A stretch of 64,000 nt of DNA. Origin: Methanobrevibacter cuticularis. Lineage in GTDB: Archaea > Methanobacteriota > Methanobacteria > Methanobacteriales > Methanobacteriaceae. Below the pieces are notes generated by a model. The model had not been told where the DNA came from. It worked only from the letters and a program-made list of their open reading frames with translations, and searched no databases. Position numbers and translations under genes: made by a program. Positions within the stretch are counted from its first letter, which is position 1, and each line of letters opens with the position of its first letter. The stretch covers positions 1-64,000 of the forward strand of contig NZ_LWMW01000136.1 in NCBI RefSeq assembly GCF_001639285.1, written 5' to 3'. Positions 19,951 to 31,667 of the stretch are shown here, one piece after another.

Positions 19951-20231
19951 TTTTTCTATTTCATATTATTCATTATAATAATTTTATAATTTTAATTGTA
20001 ATAAATTAATATAATTAAATTAATATAATTAATACACTACTTAAATACAAATATTTTATATATTTATATTTATATAAATAATTTTTGATTTTTAGAGATT
20101 AGGATATTCAGATAAATTCAAAATCATATCTTATAATTTCATATATTGAAGGTTATATAGTTCTCATTAACACATGAAAATTTTAAATGATACTATTAAA
20201 CCTTCATAAATTAGATAATCTATAACTAAGC

Positions 20232-20663
20232 CTATAAAATTATATTTGAAATGGTTCCTATTGTTAGTTGCAAATAATTAGCTGAACTTTTTAAAAATGA
20301 AGGGGTTGAATCTATATTTTCTGTAGTTTGTTTTTTGATCTCTTTAAAAGGTATCAATTCAGCTCTTGATCCATGAAAAGATTTATCTTTACCAGTAACT
20401 CCACAATAGTCTGCACCACAGTTAGAACAAGTTAATTCACCTTCATATGTTTTCTTTGGATTAAAAACTAGTGTTCCATGTGAATGACACAACGGACAAT
20501 AGTTTTCCCAAGTTTTTGTATGATCCTTATAAGGAAGATTGTTAGAAGCACTTGGTTTAGCTATTACTGTGATAGTGCTGGCTGAAACTACTGATATGGA
20601 TATCATAGACATTATAAATATTAGTGTGATTCCAAGAAATAATTTTTTGGAAATATTCTTCAA
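20232..20663 (-). CDS. Secreted zinc-ribbon protein of unknown function
   Basis: 143 residues. A signal peptide (MKNISKKLFLG then a hydrophobic run ending VVSAS, residues 1-29) is followed by a compact domain with two CxxC pairs (YCPLCHSHG at about 55 and LTCSNCGADYC at about 77), a zinc-ribbon pattern, and a GKDKSFHGSRAELIP segment. Similar Cys-pair domains accompany exported proteins of Methanobacteriales. The C-terminal 35 residues are Ser/Thr-rich and end in a weak hydrophobic stretch. The start codon is TTG at 20663, with AAAGGAG nine bases upstream. Confidence 0.7.
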   Translation of the reverse strand: MKNISKKLFLGITLIFIMSMISISVVSASTITVIAKPSASNNLPYKDHTKTWENYCPLCHSHGTLVFNPKKTYEGELTCSNCGADYCGVTGKDKSFHGSRAELIPFKEIKKQTTENIDSTPSFLKSSANYLQLTIGTISNIIL

Positions 20664-21473
20664 ATTATCAAACTCCTTTCTTTTATTCTAATAATATTGA
20701 GAGTTTAGATTTTTTGCTTTGCAATAAAAATCAAACAAAATCTGCCACGATTTTTGAAGATTGAAACATTATAATCCCCTCCGACAAGGAATTTTTTTAT
20801 ATTAAAATAAGATAAAATAAGATTAATAAAATAATAGTTATAAATCATATAAATGAGTCATATGTCCATGGAACTATTAAGTTCTTGTTATAACTTATAA
20901 CAGCCTCCAGATATCCTTAGTATTATCTTAATAATAGTTTAATAAGTAATTACTAATATTTAAATTTTGCCACAAAAATGGCTATTTAGACCCCTATTAA
21001 GTTATAACTTATACTTTTTAATTTGTTAATCAATATAATCTTAAATGATACTTTAAAAAAATTAAATATTAATAATTAGTGAACATACTGATATATCTAA
21101 ACAAAATTTAAGGAAAAAGTTCAATAGATAACAGTGAAAATTATCATTATTCCAATATCATTAATTATTCCTGCAAAATCTACTAAAGAATTAATTAACC
21201 CCTTACAAAATCTACTGAAGTTAAAACTTTTAAGAATAAAAAGTTTGATAAGTTTTAAAATATATAAACACTATCAACGATCATTTGCATAATAAGCAAA
21301 AATATAAAAAATAATATGAAAGTTATATACAAAAAATGATACCAAAAAAATAATTAATTAATATGAAAACTACGAAAAAGGTAATTGATAGTAGAATTAA
21401 ATAATAAACTAATTTGATAAGAAAATAACATAAAATATTACACTATTAATAAAAAAAATCAGGTAGGATAGTC
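20664..21473. other. Intergenic region, divergent, no gene seen
   Basis: 810 bp between the divergent secreted-protein gene and tldD. It includes slightly less A+T-rich patches (about 20740-20790 and 20860-20915, the latter with the palindrome-like TTATAACTTATAAC) but no frame, RNA gene or repeat that I can support. Confidence 0.4.
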
Positions 21474-22841
21474 ATGGAAGAAAATTTAGATCTTTTTGAA
21501 AAAATAATCAATAAGGTTTCACCGAAAGTTGATTATGTAGATATTAGAGCAGGAGAAGGAAATAGTACCAATATAGTAATGAAAGATAATAAAATTCAAG
21601 AAATAAATACTGGTATCGATATTGGTGCAAGAATTAGAGTACTTAAAAATGGTGCTTGGGGATTTGCTTTCACTAACGATTTAAATAAGCTAAATGAAAT
21701 ATCTGAAACAGCTATTAGATTATCTAATGTTTTATCAAGTGATGTGGAATTAGGTGAAACAGAGATAGTTGAAGATAAAGTACAAAGTAAAGCAAAAATC
21801 CCAGTATCAGAAGTAACCATTGATGAAAAAAAAGAAATCATCACAGACGCAAGTAAAGCAGCCAATATTGGAGATGTTGTGAGTACAACCGTTAATTACT
21901 CAGATAATGAATCTCAAAGTATTTTTCTCAGTAGTGAGGGTAGTTCTATAGTCATGAATGAAACCAGAATTGGGTTATTCTTAAATGCAGCAGCATCCTC
22001 TGAAGATATTATTCAATTTGGTCATAGTAGTATTGGTGGTGCAAAAGGTTTTGAAGTTTTAAAAGAAGCAGATATCGAAAAATTTGGAAGAAAAATTGGA
22101 GAAAAGGCTACAAGGCTTTTAAAAGCAAAAAGCCCTCCTTCTGGTAGATTTCCAATAATAACTGATTGTGAACTAACTGGTGTTTTCATACACGAAGCAT
22201 TAGGCCATGCTGCAGAAGCTGATTTAATATTACAAAATGATTCTATTTTAAAAGGGAAAATGGGAGAACAGATTGGTTCTGAAATTGTAAATATAATTGA
22301 TGATGCAAGTTGTGATGGTTTTGGTTATTATGCTTACGATGCAGAAGGAGTAAAAAGTAAAAAGAACCAATTAGTGAAAAATGGAAAATTGGTATCTTTA
22401 CTTAGTTCAAGAGAGTCAGCTTCAAAATTAAATATGACATCCTCTGGAAATTCAAGATCAATAATAAGTGAGCAACCCATTGTTAGAATGAGTAATAGCT
22501 ATTTAGAACCAGGAGACATGAGTTTTGAAGAATTATTAGAAGATATAAATGAAGGAATTTATCTTAAAGGCTCAAGGGGAGGGCAAGTAGATACAGGGAA
22601 AGGAATTTTCCAATTCAATGCAGCAGAATCTTTTAAAATAGATAATGGGGAAATAACAGACCATTATAGAGACGTTTCTTTATCAGGAAATGTTATGGAA
22701 ACATTGAAAAATGTTGATGCTTTAGGATCTGATTTTAAATTAAATACTGGTTTTTGTGGAAAATCAGGACAAACTGCTCCAGTTGGAGATGGTGGTCCCC
22801 ATACGAGAATTTTAGACGCTACAGTAGGTGGCAGTAATTAA
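21474..22841 (+). CDS. tldD: TldD-type zinc metalloprotease
   Basis: 455 residues. [11 protein letters not shown] at residues 240-250 is the HExxxH zinc motif of the active TldD half, and the C-terminal [18 protein letters not shown] is the conserved Cys/Gly segment of the TldD/PmbA family. In bacteria TldD and TldE form a heterodimer that degrades unfolded peptides and trims modified peptides such as microcin B17. The usual TldE (PmbA) partner is not adjacent here. AMMECR1 follows after 157 bp on the same strand. Confidence 0.92.
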   Translation: MEENLDLFEKIINKVSPKVDYVDIRAGEGNSTNIVMKDNKIQEINTGIDIGARIRVLKNGAWGFAFTNDLNKLNEISETAIRLSNVLSSDVELGETEIVEDKVQSKAKIPVSEVTIDEKKEIITDASKAANIGDVVSTTVNYSDNESQSIFLSSEGSSIVMNETRIGLFLNAAASSEDIIQFGHSSIGGAKGFEVLKEADIEKFGRKIGEKATRLLKAKSPPSGRFPIITDCELTGVFIHEALGHAAEADLILQNDSILKGKMGEQIGSEIVNIIDDASCDGFGYYAYDAEGVKSKKNQLVKNGKLVSLLSSRESASKLNMTSSGNSRSIISEQPIVRMSNSYLEPGDMSFEELLEDINEGIYLKGSRGGQVDTGKGIFQFNAAESFKIDNGEITDHYRDVSLSGNVMETLKNVDALGSDFKLNTGFCGKSGQTAPVGDGGPHTRILDATVGGSN

Positions 22842-22998
22842 TTCATAATGTCCAATTTTAATTTGATACTCAGAAAAATAATGATTTAAAAACATATAGA
22901 AACAATTTTAAAACATATATGGGAAAATAAGTAGTAAAATAATAATAATCATCAAATTTGTTATATAAGATTTATATCAATATATTGGAGAAATTATT

Positions 22999-23559
22999 AT
23001 GCTAAAAAAAGAAGATGGAGATTATTTAATAAAAACAGCGCGATTAGCTATTGAAACATACCTCAAAAAAGGCATTAAAATTGATGTTCCAAAGGATTGT
23101 CCAGATTATCTAAAGAATGAAATGGGAGTTTTTGTAACTTTAAATAAAAATGATCAACTAAGAGGATGTATTGGATATCCTGAGCCAATAGCTCCATTAA
23201 TAAATGCAACCATAGATGTAGCTATATCGGCAGCAATGAATGATCCTAGATTTCCTAATTTAAATTTAAGTGAATTTAAGGATATTGATGTAGAAATAAC
23301 TGTTCTAACAAAACCAGAAGTTCTTACTGTAGCTAATCCTTCAGAATATCCAAATAAAATAACTATTGGAAAAGATGGTTTAATTGTTGAAAATAACTTT
23401 AATAAAGGATTACTTCTTCCACAAGTAGCTATTGAACATGAAATGACTAGTAAAGATTTTTTAGCTAATACTTGTATCAAAGCAGGTTTAAATCAAAATT
23501 GTTGGCTCGAAGAAAATACAAAAATTTCTACATTTAAAGGTCAAATTTTTAAAGAATAA
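22999..23559 (+). CDS. AMMECR1 domain protein
   Basis: 186 residues. LRGCIGYPEP at about residue 53 is the hallmark six-residue-plus motif of the AMMECR1 family, followed by AAMNDPRFPNL and the C-terminal LLLPQVAIEHEM. The family is universal in archaea and of unsettled function; in many archaea it travels with MEMO-like or radical-SAM AmmeMemoRadiSam genes, which are not seen here. A GGAG site precedes the ATG. Length is normal. Confidence 0.92.
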   Translation: MLKKEDGDYLIKTARLAIETYLKKGIKIDVPKDCPDYLKNEMGVFVTLNKNDQLRGCIGYPEPIAPLINATIDVAISAAMNDPRFPNLNLSEFKDIDVEITVLTKPEVLTVANPSEYPNKITIGKDGLIVENNFNKGLLLPQVAIEHEMTSKDFLANTCIKAGLNQNCWLEENTKISTFKGQIFKE

Positions 23560-23943
23560 GGATAAATCAATTGTACTGAAAAAAATAAAGATAATAAAAC
23601 ACACTATGAACAAAAATAGTGAAACACAAAGACGAAAAAAATAGAAAAAAGTAAAAAATAAATGTAAAAATAAAAGTAAAAAATAAATGTAAAAAATGAA
23701 TGTAAAAATAAAGGTAAAAAATGAATGTAAAAATAAATGTAAAAATAAATGTAAAAAATAAATGTAAAAATAAAAGTAAAAAATAAAGGTAAAAAATGAA
23801 TGTAAAAATAAATGTAAAAAATAAATGTAAAAATAAAAGTAAAAAATAAAGATAAAAAATAAAGGTAAAAAATAATAGTACTTTTTAATAAGCTTATATT
23901 TAACAAGATATATTTAATACATTTTAAGTTAATATGTGATAAT
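23560..23943. repeat. Intergenic region of short irregular repeats
   Basis: From about 23640 to 23880 the plus strand is almost only A, T and G in runs of AAAAATAAATGTAAAAATAA and close variants (12-15 bp unit, some 18 copies). A minus-strand open frame across it is a by-product of composition. Confidence 0.9.
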
Positions 23944-25053
23944 ATGATTATACCAACAATCCCTACTCCTGATGAACTTTTAGATAAAGGATTTAGACGA
24001 GGGAAAAAAGCAGCAGACTTAGCTAGAACATCAAAAATTCCAAGAAGATTAAAATCCAAGAGAATCGAAGAAATTAGAGTTATAACTGCTTGTCAAGTAA
24101 TAAAAGATAGATTAAAAATGATATTGGATCGGGTTCCAGATATTGAAACTCTTCCAGAATTCTACCAAGACTACATAGATATAACCGTTGGTGTAGATGA
24201 GATGAAGAAATCTCTTGGTGCATTAAATTGGGCGTATGGAATTATAACTCAGCTAGAAAAAGATTATGCTAGTAAAATTAGACGATCTTTACCAGAAAAT
24301 GCTTCATCATATCAAAAACAAGCATATGGTAGAATAGCTTCTGTTGTAAACAAAATCAAAAAAGATCTTGATTTTTTAGACTTTGCAAAAGCTAATCTTA
24401 GGAATATGCCCACCATAGACTTTGAAGCAACCACAATAGTTATAGCAGGATTTCCAAATGTAGGAAAATCAACACTGCTTCGCCAAATCACAAATGCTTC
24501 TCCAGAAGTAGCTGATTATCCATTTACAACCAAAGGTATTCAAATTGGACATCTTGAGAGAAACTGGAAAAAAATACAAATAATCGATACTCCTGGCCTT
24601 TTAGATCGTCCAATATTAGATATGAATGAAATAGAGCTAAATGCTATGGTGGCTCTTGAACACTTAGCTGATGCAATTCTATTCATAATTGATGTTTCAG
24701 AAACCTGTGGATATCCTATTGAAAATCAATATAACCTATCTGAAGAAATTAAAAGGATATTCAATGTGCCAATGATTTATCTCTTCAATAAGATGGATAT
24801 ATCCCAAATGAATAAAAAAGAAAATGATAAAAATACTGATAATGAAATTGAGTTAAAAAATGTCATTGATAGTTCTAAAAATGATTACGATGCGAATATC
24901 AGCTATTTGAACCAATATCTTAATAAAATCGATGAATATTTATTTATATCTGCTTATGAAGGAAAAGGAATCGAAGAAATATTAAAAAAACTAGAAAAAG
25001 TTGAAAAAATAGAAGAAGATAATTCTCAAATGGAAAACGAATATGAATATTGA
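23944..25053 (+). CDS. Nog1-like Obg-family GTPase
   Basis: 369 residues. N-terminal helical NOG1 domain (about 1-160), then a GTPase domain: [11 protein letters not shown] (G1), [12 protein letters not shown] (G2), DTPGLLDRP (G3) and LFNKMD (G4). An insertion between G4 and G5 (residues about 285-330) is rich in Asn, Asp and Lys, like other low-complexity inserts in this genome. Nog1 proteins act in large ribosomal subunit assembly in eukaryotes; the archaeal form probably does likewise. Start ATG 23944 lies behind a GTGATAAT segment. Confidence 0.92.
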   Translation: MIIPTIPTPDELLDKGFRRGKKAADLARTSKIPRRLKSKRIEEIRVITACQVIKDRLKMILDRVPDIETLPEFYQDYIDITVGVDEMKKSLGALNWAYGIITQLEKDYASKIRRSLPENASSYQKQAYGRIASVVNKIKKDLDFLDFAKANLRNMPTIDFEATTIVIAGFPNVGKSTLLRQITNASPEVADYPFTTKGIQIGHLERNWKKIQIIDTPGLLDRPILDMNEIELNAMVALEHLADAILFIIDVSETCGYPIENQYNLSEEIKRIFNVPMIYLFNKMDISQMNKKENDKNTDNEIELKNVIDSSKNDYDANISYLNQYLNKIDEYLFISAYEGKGIEEILKKLEKVEKIEEDNSQMENEYEY

Positions 25054-25291
25054 TTTAGAAAAAAATAATTTGATTATAACCATAATTTATAATAACATTG
25101 AATAATAAATATAATTAATACGATTTTTGTTAATTTAAAAGATATTTATATTAAAATAGAATATTATAAAAAATGGCTTAAAATCATAGAAAAAAGATAG
25201 ATAAAAATGTAGATAATAAAAGATAGATAATAAACATAGGTATGAACAGATACATAGACAAAATTAAAAATTATTTCAGGAGAGAATTTAA

Positions 25292-25828
25292 ATGAGGGAT
25301 AAACGTACTCTAGAAAAAGGAGTTGCAGATAGTAAAGAAATGATGGATAAACATATGGAAAAAGGAAAAAATGTTGCTGGAAAAATGGCTAATGATTTTG
25401 GAAAAACAATGGACGATATTTTAGTAAACTTAAAATCTTTCCAAAAAGATTTTGACTCTAAAATAAGTGAATATAGAGAAATAACTCCTAGTAAAATAGA
25501 TTTAGATCTTATTGACGGAGGAGAAAATTTATATGTGAAAGCAGATCTTCCTGGTGTTAATAAAGAAGATATCGATGTTGAAATTGTAGAACAAGAATTA
25601 ACTATCATTGGATTATTTGGTGATGGTAATCAAAAAGAGGATTCAGCTTGCAATAAAGAAAACTGTGAATTCTTAATAAAAGGAAGAAAATATGGCCCAG
25701 CTAGAAGAAGTATTAGGTTACCTACTAAAATCAAAGAAAATGAATGTAAAGCCGAATTCAGTAATGGTGTCCTGTTATTAGAACTTCCTAAAGTTGAAGT
25801 CAAAAAATTAAAAGTTGATATTAAATAA
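25292..25828 (+). CDS. Small heat shock protein (Hsp20/alpha-crystallin family)
   Basis: 178 residues. An N-terminal region with KMADDF-like amphipathic helices (1-70) precedes an alpha-crystallin domain: LYVKADLPGVNKEDIDVEI at about 82 and the closing NGVLLLELPKVEV near 160. It is an ATP-independent chaperone that holds unfolded proteins. An AGGAGAGAATTTAA site precedes the ATG at 25292. One loop carries two Cys (ACNKENC near residue 118), unusual for the family. Confidence 0.92.
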   Translation: MRDKRTLEKGVADSKEMMDKHMEKGKNVAGKMANDFGKTMDDILVNLKSFQKDFDSKISEYREITPSKIDLDLIDGGENLYVKADLPGVNKEDIDVEIVEQELTIIGLFGDGNQKEDSACNKENCEFLIKGRKYGPARRSIRLPTKIKENECKAEFSNGVLLLELPKVEVKKLKVDIK

Positions 25829-26086
25829 TATCCACTTAGAAAACTAAAATTATATAATAGTTGTAAATCTAACTATTATTTATATTATTTCTTTTTATAA
25901 TTCTTTTATATTATGCCATTAATGCTTGTTTTTAATATTCCAGTAGTCCTTACTCTTAATATTATATTCTTAATAAAACATTGATTACTATATAGAACAT
26001 TGACTATTATATCATAATTAAAATACTACTTTTTACAATACTTCATTATTAAATCAAAATAAGGCAATATAATAGATGTTAATGAA
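25829..26086. other. Intergenic gap between convergent genes
   Basis: 258 bp between the stops of hsp20 and the SIS gene. A+T-rich with no feature I can support, though terminators for both genes must lie here. Confidence 0.4.
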
Positions 26087-27091
26087 TCAGTATCTTACTT
26101 TACCTATATGTCTTGTACTTCCCGGATCTTCACCATTATAATGAGCCAAATAATAAACAAACCATTCTAAAGGAATTACTAGAATAAATGGAGATAAAAG
26201 GTTGTTAATGTTAGAATAATCTTGTAATTTGAAAACAATAGTTTTTGCACTTAAATTTTCAGAAAAATCAATAGCTTTTTGAGTTATTTCATCAGAATCA
26301 TAATCAGAATCTAAAAAAATTATTGGAACATCTTTTTCTGCTCTTTCTATTAATCCATGCCTAAATTCAGAAGAGTAAATGGGACAGGAATGTTTTAATG
26401 CTCCTTCCATTAACATAGTCATAGCTAATTTGTAAGCTAAACCATAATTTGGACCACTTCCTAAACAATAAAAAACATCCTCATCCTTTAAATCTTGTGC
26501 CAATTTCTTATTTTCTTCCTCTGTTTTTTTAATAATATCTTCCATTAAATCAGGAATAGAATGTAATTCTTCTAAGAGTTCATCAGCACGATCATAATCA
26601 GAAGCTGAAAATAATATTTGATAAAGTGAAGAAAGCTGAGTTACATACGTTTTTGTTCCAAGTATTGCTTCTTCACGGCCACATCTAGTTACAATAGAAT
26701 CATTAGCCTCTTTTATCATAGAACTATCTCCTTCATTAGAAATAGCTATGGTATAAATTCCCAATTCATTAGCTTTTCTAAGAGCTGCTAAGGTATCAGC
26801 AGTTTCACCAGATTGAGAAGTAAAAATAGCTGCAGAGTTTTCATTATCAAGTTTTTTATTGTAAAAAAATTCATATCCTGTGAATACATCAATATTTAAA
26901 CTAGTTACCATTTCAAGTGCATCTTTAGCAGTATAAGCTGTTGAAAGAGAACTTCCACATCCAACTAAATAGATTCTATTTACTGCAGTTAATCTTTCAG
27001 AAATTTTTTCCATGTTACTTAATTCTAACTGAAAAGTTTTTCTAATTGAATCAGGTTGTTCAAACAACTCACTATACATTTTATAATCCAT
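26087..27091 (-). CDS. SIS-domain sugar-phosphate isomerase/deaminase (GlmS isomerase-like)
   Basis: 334 residues with two SIS domains: [20 protein letters not shown] near residue 40, [16 protein letters not shown] near 88, and a second domain with [19 protein letters not shown]. The C-terminal end ([13 protein letters not shown]) resembles the GlmS tail that closes the sugar-phosphate site. There is no glutaminase domain, so it is not a complete GlmS; it may use ammonia or act as an amino-sugar deaminase/isomerase. GGGGT lies before the ATG. The neighbours give no further clue. Confidence 0.8.
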   Translation of the reverse strand: MDYKMYSELFEQPDSIRKTFQLELSNMEKISERLTAVNRIYLVGCGSSLSTAYTAKDALEMVTSLNIDVFTGYEFFYNKKLDNENSAAIFTSQSGETADTLAALRKANELGIYTIAISNEGDSSMIKEANDSIVTRCGREEAILGTKTYVTQLSSLYQILFSASDYDRADELLEELHSIPDLMEDIIKKTEEENKKLAQDLKDEDVFYCLGSGPNYGLAYKLAMTMLMEGALKHSCPIYSSEFRHGLIERAEKDVPIIFLDSDYDSDEITQKAIDFSENLSAKTIVFKLQDYSNINNLLSPFILVIPLEWFVYYLAHYNGEDPGSTRHIGKVRY

Positions 27092-27814
27092 TGTACCCCA
27101 ACTAGTTACTATTTATAGATAATCTAAATTACTTTTAATAATATAAGTAATTGAAAAGATCTTTTAAAAAATATGGATAAATAAAAAGAAAGTTAGAAAA
27201 TATTCTAAGAAATTTGAATAATCTTTTAAAACTTATAATATCCATTGATCTTATAAAATATTGTCTTTTATTATATTTAAATTATACTTGTTCATATATA
27301 ATGATATTTTAGTAAACTTTAGAATCATGGCAATAATGAATTTATATAACAAAATTTAAAAGTATTGAAATAATTAATTCTAAAATAGTCTCATCTAATC
27401 CGAAATCATATTAGTATTAATTAATAATAAATTTTTGTTATTCTAATGTATAAATAATTAATAAATCATAGTATTAATATTAATAGTTAATGACTAATTA
27501 TAAAAGCAATTATAAAATACCTAATTATATAAAATCATCCACTATTATGAAAGTATTCATTATTAATTCTTATTATATATTATAATCATTATAAAAAGAT
27601 ATAAAGAATATTAAAGATATTAAAAAGAAATATTATCTATCTTTATCAAATAGTTGATTAAAAAAATATGAAAATATATTAATTAATATTCTTTATTAAA
27701 AATCAGCTGAAAAAATCTAAGTTAAAATACTAAAATCATACACAAATCTAAGTTAAAATAATAATATCATATACAATAATAAATAATTGTTAGAAACTAT
27801 TAAAAGGAGATATA
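27092..27814. other. Divergent intergenic region, SIS gene / DUF447 gene
   Basis: 723 bp of very A+T-rich DNA holding both promoters. A duplicated segment with AATCTAAGTTAAAATA occurs at about 27715 and 27746. No other structure was recognised. Confidence 0.4.
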
Positions 27815-28453
27815 ATGAGTATTGATTTAAAGTCAATTGGTATGGAGAAAGGACAACAATATGAAACAATAATAACCACTGAAAATGCAGAAGGAATAAA
27901 AAATTCTGCACCCATTGGAGTTATATGTAAGGATAATGATGAATTTCTATGTCGTATATTTAAAGGTAGTGATACATTAAATAATATCATCCTAAAAAAG
28001 GAATTCGTTGTAAACATCACATTGAACCCCATTTTATTTACTTTATCCACAATCAATAATGTTCCTCAAGAATACTTTACAGAAGAATCAGGAATAGCTA
28101 TTTTAAAAGATGTTGATGCTTATTTAAAATGTGAAGTAAAAGATATAAAAAAGGCCATTAAAGATACTGATCCTGTTAGAAAGTCTGAAATAGGAATAAT
28201 AACATCTAAAGTGAAAGAAATTGTACTGAATAACAAATGTGCTAAAGCTCCAAATAGAGGATTTTATTCACTAATAGAATCATTAGTAAATTTTACAAGA
28301 ATAGATATAGTGGATAACCAACAACAAGACTATTTTTTAGGAAAATTAAAAGAATCTACGAGAATCATTAACAAAGTTGGAAGTTCAGAGGATAAAAAAG
28401 CTATTGAATTATTAAGGAAAGCATTGAAGAGTAAAGGTTATAATATTAAATAG
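27815..28453 (+). CDS. DUF447 family protein (flavin-reductase-like split barrel)
   Basis: 212 residues. The N-terminal half (ETIITTENAEGIKNSAPIG, then FKGSDTLNNI) matches the DUF447 family, whose structures resemble FMN-binding split barrels; the C-terminal half is helical and contains NRGFYSLIESLVNFTRID. The family is mostly archaeal and its reaction is unknown. AAAAGGAGATATA precedes the ATG. The gene is followed by a tandem repeat and then a nucleotidyltransferase gene on the same strand. Confidence 0.8.
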   Translation: MSIDLKSIGMEKGQQYETIITTENAEGIKNSAPIGVICKDNDEFLCRIFKGSDTLNNIILKKEFVVNITLNPILFTLSTINNVPQEYFTEESGIAILKDVDAYLKCEVKDIKKAIKDTDPVRKSEIGIITSKVKEIVLNNKCAKAPNRGFYSLIESLVNFTRIDIVDNQQQDYFLGKLKESTRIINKVGSSEDKKAIELLRKALKSKGYNIK

Positions 28454-28454
28454 C

Positions 28455-28665
28455 TTACTCAAAAAACAAAAACCTAAAAAAATTATAAAAATACTAACCT
28501 ACTCAAAAAACAAAAACCTAAAAAAAAATTATAAAAATACTAACCTACTCAAAAAACAAAAACCTAAAAAAATTATAAAAATACTAACCTACTCAAAAAA
28601 CAAAAACCTAAAAAAAATTATAAAAATACTAACCTACTCAAAAAACAAAAACCTAAAAAAATTAT
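28455..28665. repeat. Tandem repeat of about 46 bp, five copies
   Basis: Unit CTACTCAAAAAACAAAAACC plus TAAAAAAATTATAAAAATACTAAC recurs from immediately behind the DUF447 stop; copies differ only in the length of an A-run. Confidence 0.95.
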
Positions 28666-28804
28666 TTTAAAAAATATATTTTAATCTTTATAATTATTTT
28701 TAAAAATATATCTAAAGATATATAGTTATAATATAATAACAATTACTAAAAAAATAATTACTAAGAATAATTGATTGAAAGAATGTTTAGGAGCCATTAG
28801 CTTT

Positions 28805-29896
28805 ATGAAAGTTCGAACAAGAGATTTTATCTATACAAATGATGATTTATTCTTCGCATCTACTAATTACATACATCCAAAAGAGAGATTTATATCATTT
28901 TTAAGATATATTCCCAATAAAAATGGAGATAGAGAAAAAAATGGAAAAAGATATTCCAAAGTCACATCAGATAAAGCATATGAATATCTTCGAAAGAATC
29001 ATCCAGAATACCTTTATTTTTGTGATATTAGTCAAGTAGAAATGATGGGAGTTCCAGTAGATAAAGTTAAAGAAATTATAAAACCTGAAGAAAGATTAAA
29101 AGAAATTAGGGAGTTAAATAAAAAAATTCCCTCAACCAATGTCCTAATAAAGAAATTATTGGATTTGGCAGATTTTTTTCATTATAAAGCTAGGATACCC
29201 TATGATCATCTTGGAATTTCGGGTTCTATTCTTCCAAATCTAGAGAAAAATCCCATTTCAGACATAGATTTCGTTGTATATGGCTTAAATAATCATAGAA
29301 TAGCTATGAAAACCTTTAAAAAATTTAAAGATAAAGAAGTAGAATTAAAAATTCCCAATATGCAAACAAGCACAAAAAAGATAACTTTAAACCAGATAAA
29401 AGATAGCTATTGGGAAAAAATTTATCAAAAAAGAATGAAAGATTCTAGCCTATCAAAAAATGAATTTTGTTGGTATGAAAATCGTAAAAATAATAGAGGA
29501 ATAATCGATGGAACTTTGTTTGATATATTAGCTACTCGTAATTTAGATGAAATCCATGGAAAATGGGGAGACACTAGATATGAACCTATTGGAATAGCTG
29601 AAATCGAAGCTACTATTAAAGATGCAATAGCTTCATATGATAATCCTGCTAAATACAAAATCGAAGATGTGAAGATTGTTAATGGTCTTGCTGGTAAAAA
29701 AGTTCTTATAAATGAAATTGACTCATTTACTCATACTTATGCAGGGCAAGCAGGAGAAAAAGAAAGAATCATTGCCAAAGGAAAAGTTGAAAAAGTTATA
29801 AAGAAAAATAAAAAAAATAGCTATCGATTGATTGTTGGAACAACAAGAGAATCCATTGATGAATTTATTAAATTGAAAGATAATCCTTTAGGATAA
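28805..29896 (+). CDS. Predicted nucleotidyltransferase (COG1665-like)
   Basis: 363 residues. The central GISGSILPNLEKNPISDIDF (residues about 137-156) has the GS...DxD pattern of the polymerase-beta-type nucleotidyltransferase fold. The N-terminal 100 residues (KVRTRDFIYTNDDLFFA) and the C-terminal 80 residues, an OB-like region with VIAK and VIVGTTRES segments, match a conserved archaeal family of unknown substrate. I choose ATG 28805 because AGGAG lies at 28789-28793; a longer TTG start at 28775 precedes that site. Confidence 0.75.
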   Translation: MKVRTRDFIYTNDDLFFASTNYIHPKERFISFLRYIPNKNGDREKNGKRYSKVTSDKAYEYLRKNHPEYLYFCDISQVEMMGVPVDKVKEIIKPEERLKEIRELNKKIPSTNVLIKKLLDLADFFHYKARIPYDHLGISGSILPNLEKNPISDIDFVVYGLNNHRIAMKTFKKFKDKEVELKIPNMQTSTKKITLNQIKDSYWEKIYQKRMKDSSLSKNEFCWYENRKNNRGIIDGTLFDILATRNLDEIHGKWGDTRYEPIGIAEIEATIKDAIASYDNPAKYKIEDVKIVNGLAGKKVLINEIDSFTHTYAGQAGEKERIIAKGKVEKVIKKNKKNSYRLIVGTTRESIDEFIKLKDNPLG

Positions 29897-30374
29897 TTAT
29901 TTTAATAATATCCATATAATAATCATTAACATAATAAAGATTCTACTTAATCATTATAAAATTCTTCTATAATAAACCTTATCATAATAAAGATTCTTAA
30001 TCATTATAAAATTCTTCTATAATAAACCTTATCATAATAAAGATTCTTAATCATTATAAAATTCTTCTATAATAAACCTTATCATAATAAAGATTCTACT
30101 TAATCTAATTGTAGTAATTTTTTATATCATTTTTATATTGTATTTTTATTTATTAATTTAATATGTTCTATGAATAGTTATGTAACAAGACTATCATTAT
30201 AAAGAATAAATACCAAACAATAGAAATGTAATATAAAGATAATATAAAAATATAATAACAATCAACTATATTAATAGCATTAATAAATAATAAATAAAAT
30301 AAATGTCAGAAATAGGAAAATAACATTACAAATTATAGTATTATGTCAATTATTTTTCACATAGAGGAGATTTA
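29897..30374. repeat. Intergenic region with a 50-bp tandem repeat
   Basis: From about 29930 to 30105 a unit with AATAAAGATTCTTAATCATT and ATAAAATTCTTCTATAATAA recurs three to four times. The rest, up to the GAGGAGATTTA ribosome site of hom, is A+T-rich. Confidence 0.9.
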
Positions 30375-31667
30375 ATGAGTGATAATGAAATAAACATTGG
30401 ACTTATTGGTTTTGGAACAATAGGTGCTGGAGTAGTAGAAATATTTAATAAAAACCAAGATATAGTCAATCAAAAATGCGAAAAACAAGTGAACCTTAAA
30501 AAAGTAGCTGATTTAGATATAACAACAGACAGAGGAGTTAAAATAGATCCTGAAATCTTAACTACTGATGTTAATGATATATTAGAAAATGATGATATTG
30601 ATATTGTTATAGAGCTTATGGGAGGATATGAACCTGCTCGAACATTTATATTAAAAGCATTTGACAATAAAAAACATGTTATCTCAGCAAATAAAGCGTT
30701 AATAGCTAAACATTGGGAAGAATTAATATCTACTGCAGATAAAAACAATGTTAAGTTTTCATTTGAAGCAAGTGTTGGGGGAGGAATTCCTGTACTTCAA
30801 ACTCTAAATGAAAACTTAGCTGCTAATAGGATTGAAGCTGTTTATGGAATCATGAATGGAACAGCTAACTATATATTAACAAAGATGAGTGAAGATGGAT
30901 CTCAATTCGCTGATGTTCTAACAGAAGCACAAGAAAAAGGATATGCAGAAGCAGATCCTACATTTGATATAGAAGGACATGATACAGCTCAAAAATTAAT
31001 CGTACTTACTAAGCTTGGTTTTGGAGAATATGTTGAACAATCAAAGTTCCATGTTGAAGGAATCAGTAATATAACTCCTGAAGATATAGAATTCGCTAAA
31101 AACGAATTAAATTATGCTATAAAGCTATTAGGAATAGCTAAACAAAGCAATGGTGGATTAGAAATTAGAGTTCACCCTACTTTTATTCCAAAAAGTCATT
31201 TATTAGCATCAGTTGATGATGTGTTCAATGCAATATACATACAAGGTGACTTTGTAGGTCCAGTTATGTTATATGGTCAAGGAGCTGGAAGAATGGCAAC
31301 AGCAAGTGCAGTAGTTGGTGATTGTATTGATCTTATATTAAACAAAAATAAGAAAATTAGCTATGGTCCTAATATTTCCCAAGTGGAAAAAATCAAGAAA
31401 ATTTCCGAAGTTTCATCAAAATACTATATCAGTCTTAAAGCTCTTGATAGACCAGGAGTACTTGAAACAATAACTGGAATATTAAACAAGAATGGAATAA
31501 GCATTGAATCAATAGCACAAAAGACGAATTCAGAAACACAAGCTGTTCCCATAATTATTGTTAGCCACGAAACTAAAGAAGAAAATATGCAACAAGCAAT
31601 AGCTAAAATCAATGATTTAACTGATGTAAAAGAAAAAATTAGATTAATTAGAATATTAGAAGAATAA
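30375..31667 (+). CDS. hom: Homoserine dehydrogenase
   Basis: 430 residues. [15 protein letters not shown] is the NAD(P)-binding loop; [25 protein letters not shown] and [17 protein letters not shown] are conserved catalytic and substrate segments. A C-terminal ACT domain (about 350-430, starting [17 protein letters not shown]) suggests feedback control by threonine or a related amino acid. It reduces aspartate semialdehyde to homoserine. Start ATG 30375 has AGAGGAGATTTA before it. The gene stands alone. Confidence 0.96.
   Translation: MSDNEINIGLIGFGTIGAGVVEIFNKNQDIVNQKCEKQVNLKKVADLDITTDRGVKIDPEILTTDVNDILENDDIDIVIELMGGYEPARTFILKAFDNKKHVISANKALIAKHWEELISTADKNNVKFSFEASVGGGIPVLQTLNENLAANRIEAVYGIMNGTANYILTKMSEDGSQFADVLTEAQEKGYAEADPTFDIEGHDTAQKLIVLTKLGFGEYVEQSKFHVEGISNITPEDIEFAKNELNYAIKLLGIAKQSNGGLEIRVHPTFIPKSHLLASVDDVFNAIYIQGDFVGPVMLYGQGAGRMATASAVVGDCIDLILNKNKKISYGPNISQVEKIKKISEVSSKYYISLKALDRPGVLETITGILNKNGISIESIAQKTNSETQAVPIIIVSHETKEENMQQAIAKINDLTDVKEKIRLIRILEE

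Noticed and set aside
23604..24059. Minus-strand frame rich in Phe/Tyr/Ile
   Set aside because: It runs across the intergenic TAAATG-type repeats and into the 5' end of the Nog1-like gene; composition is an artefact of the repeat.
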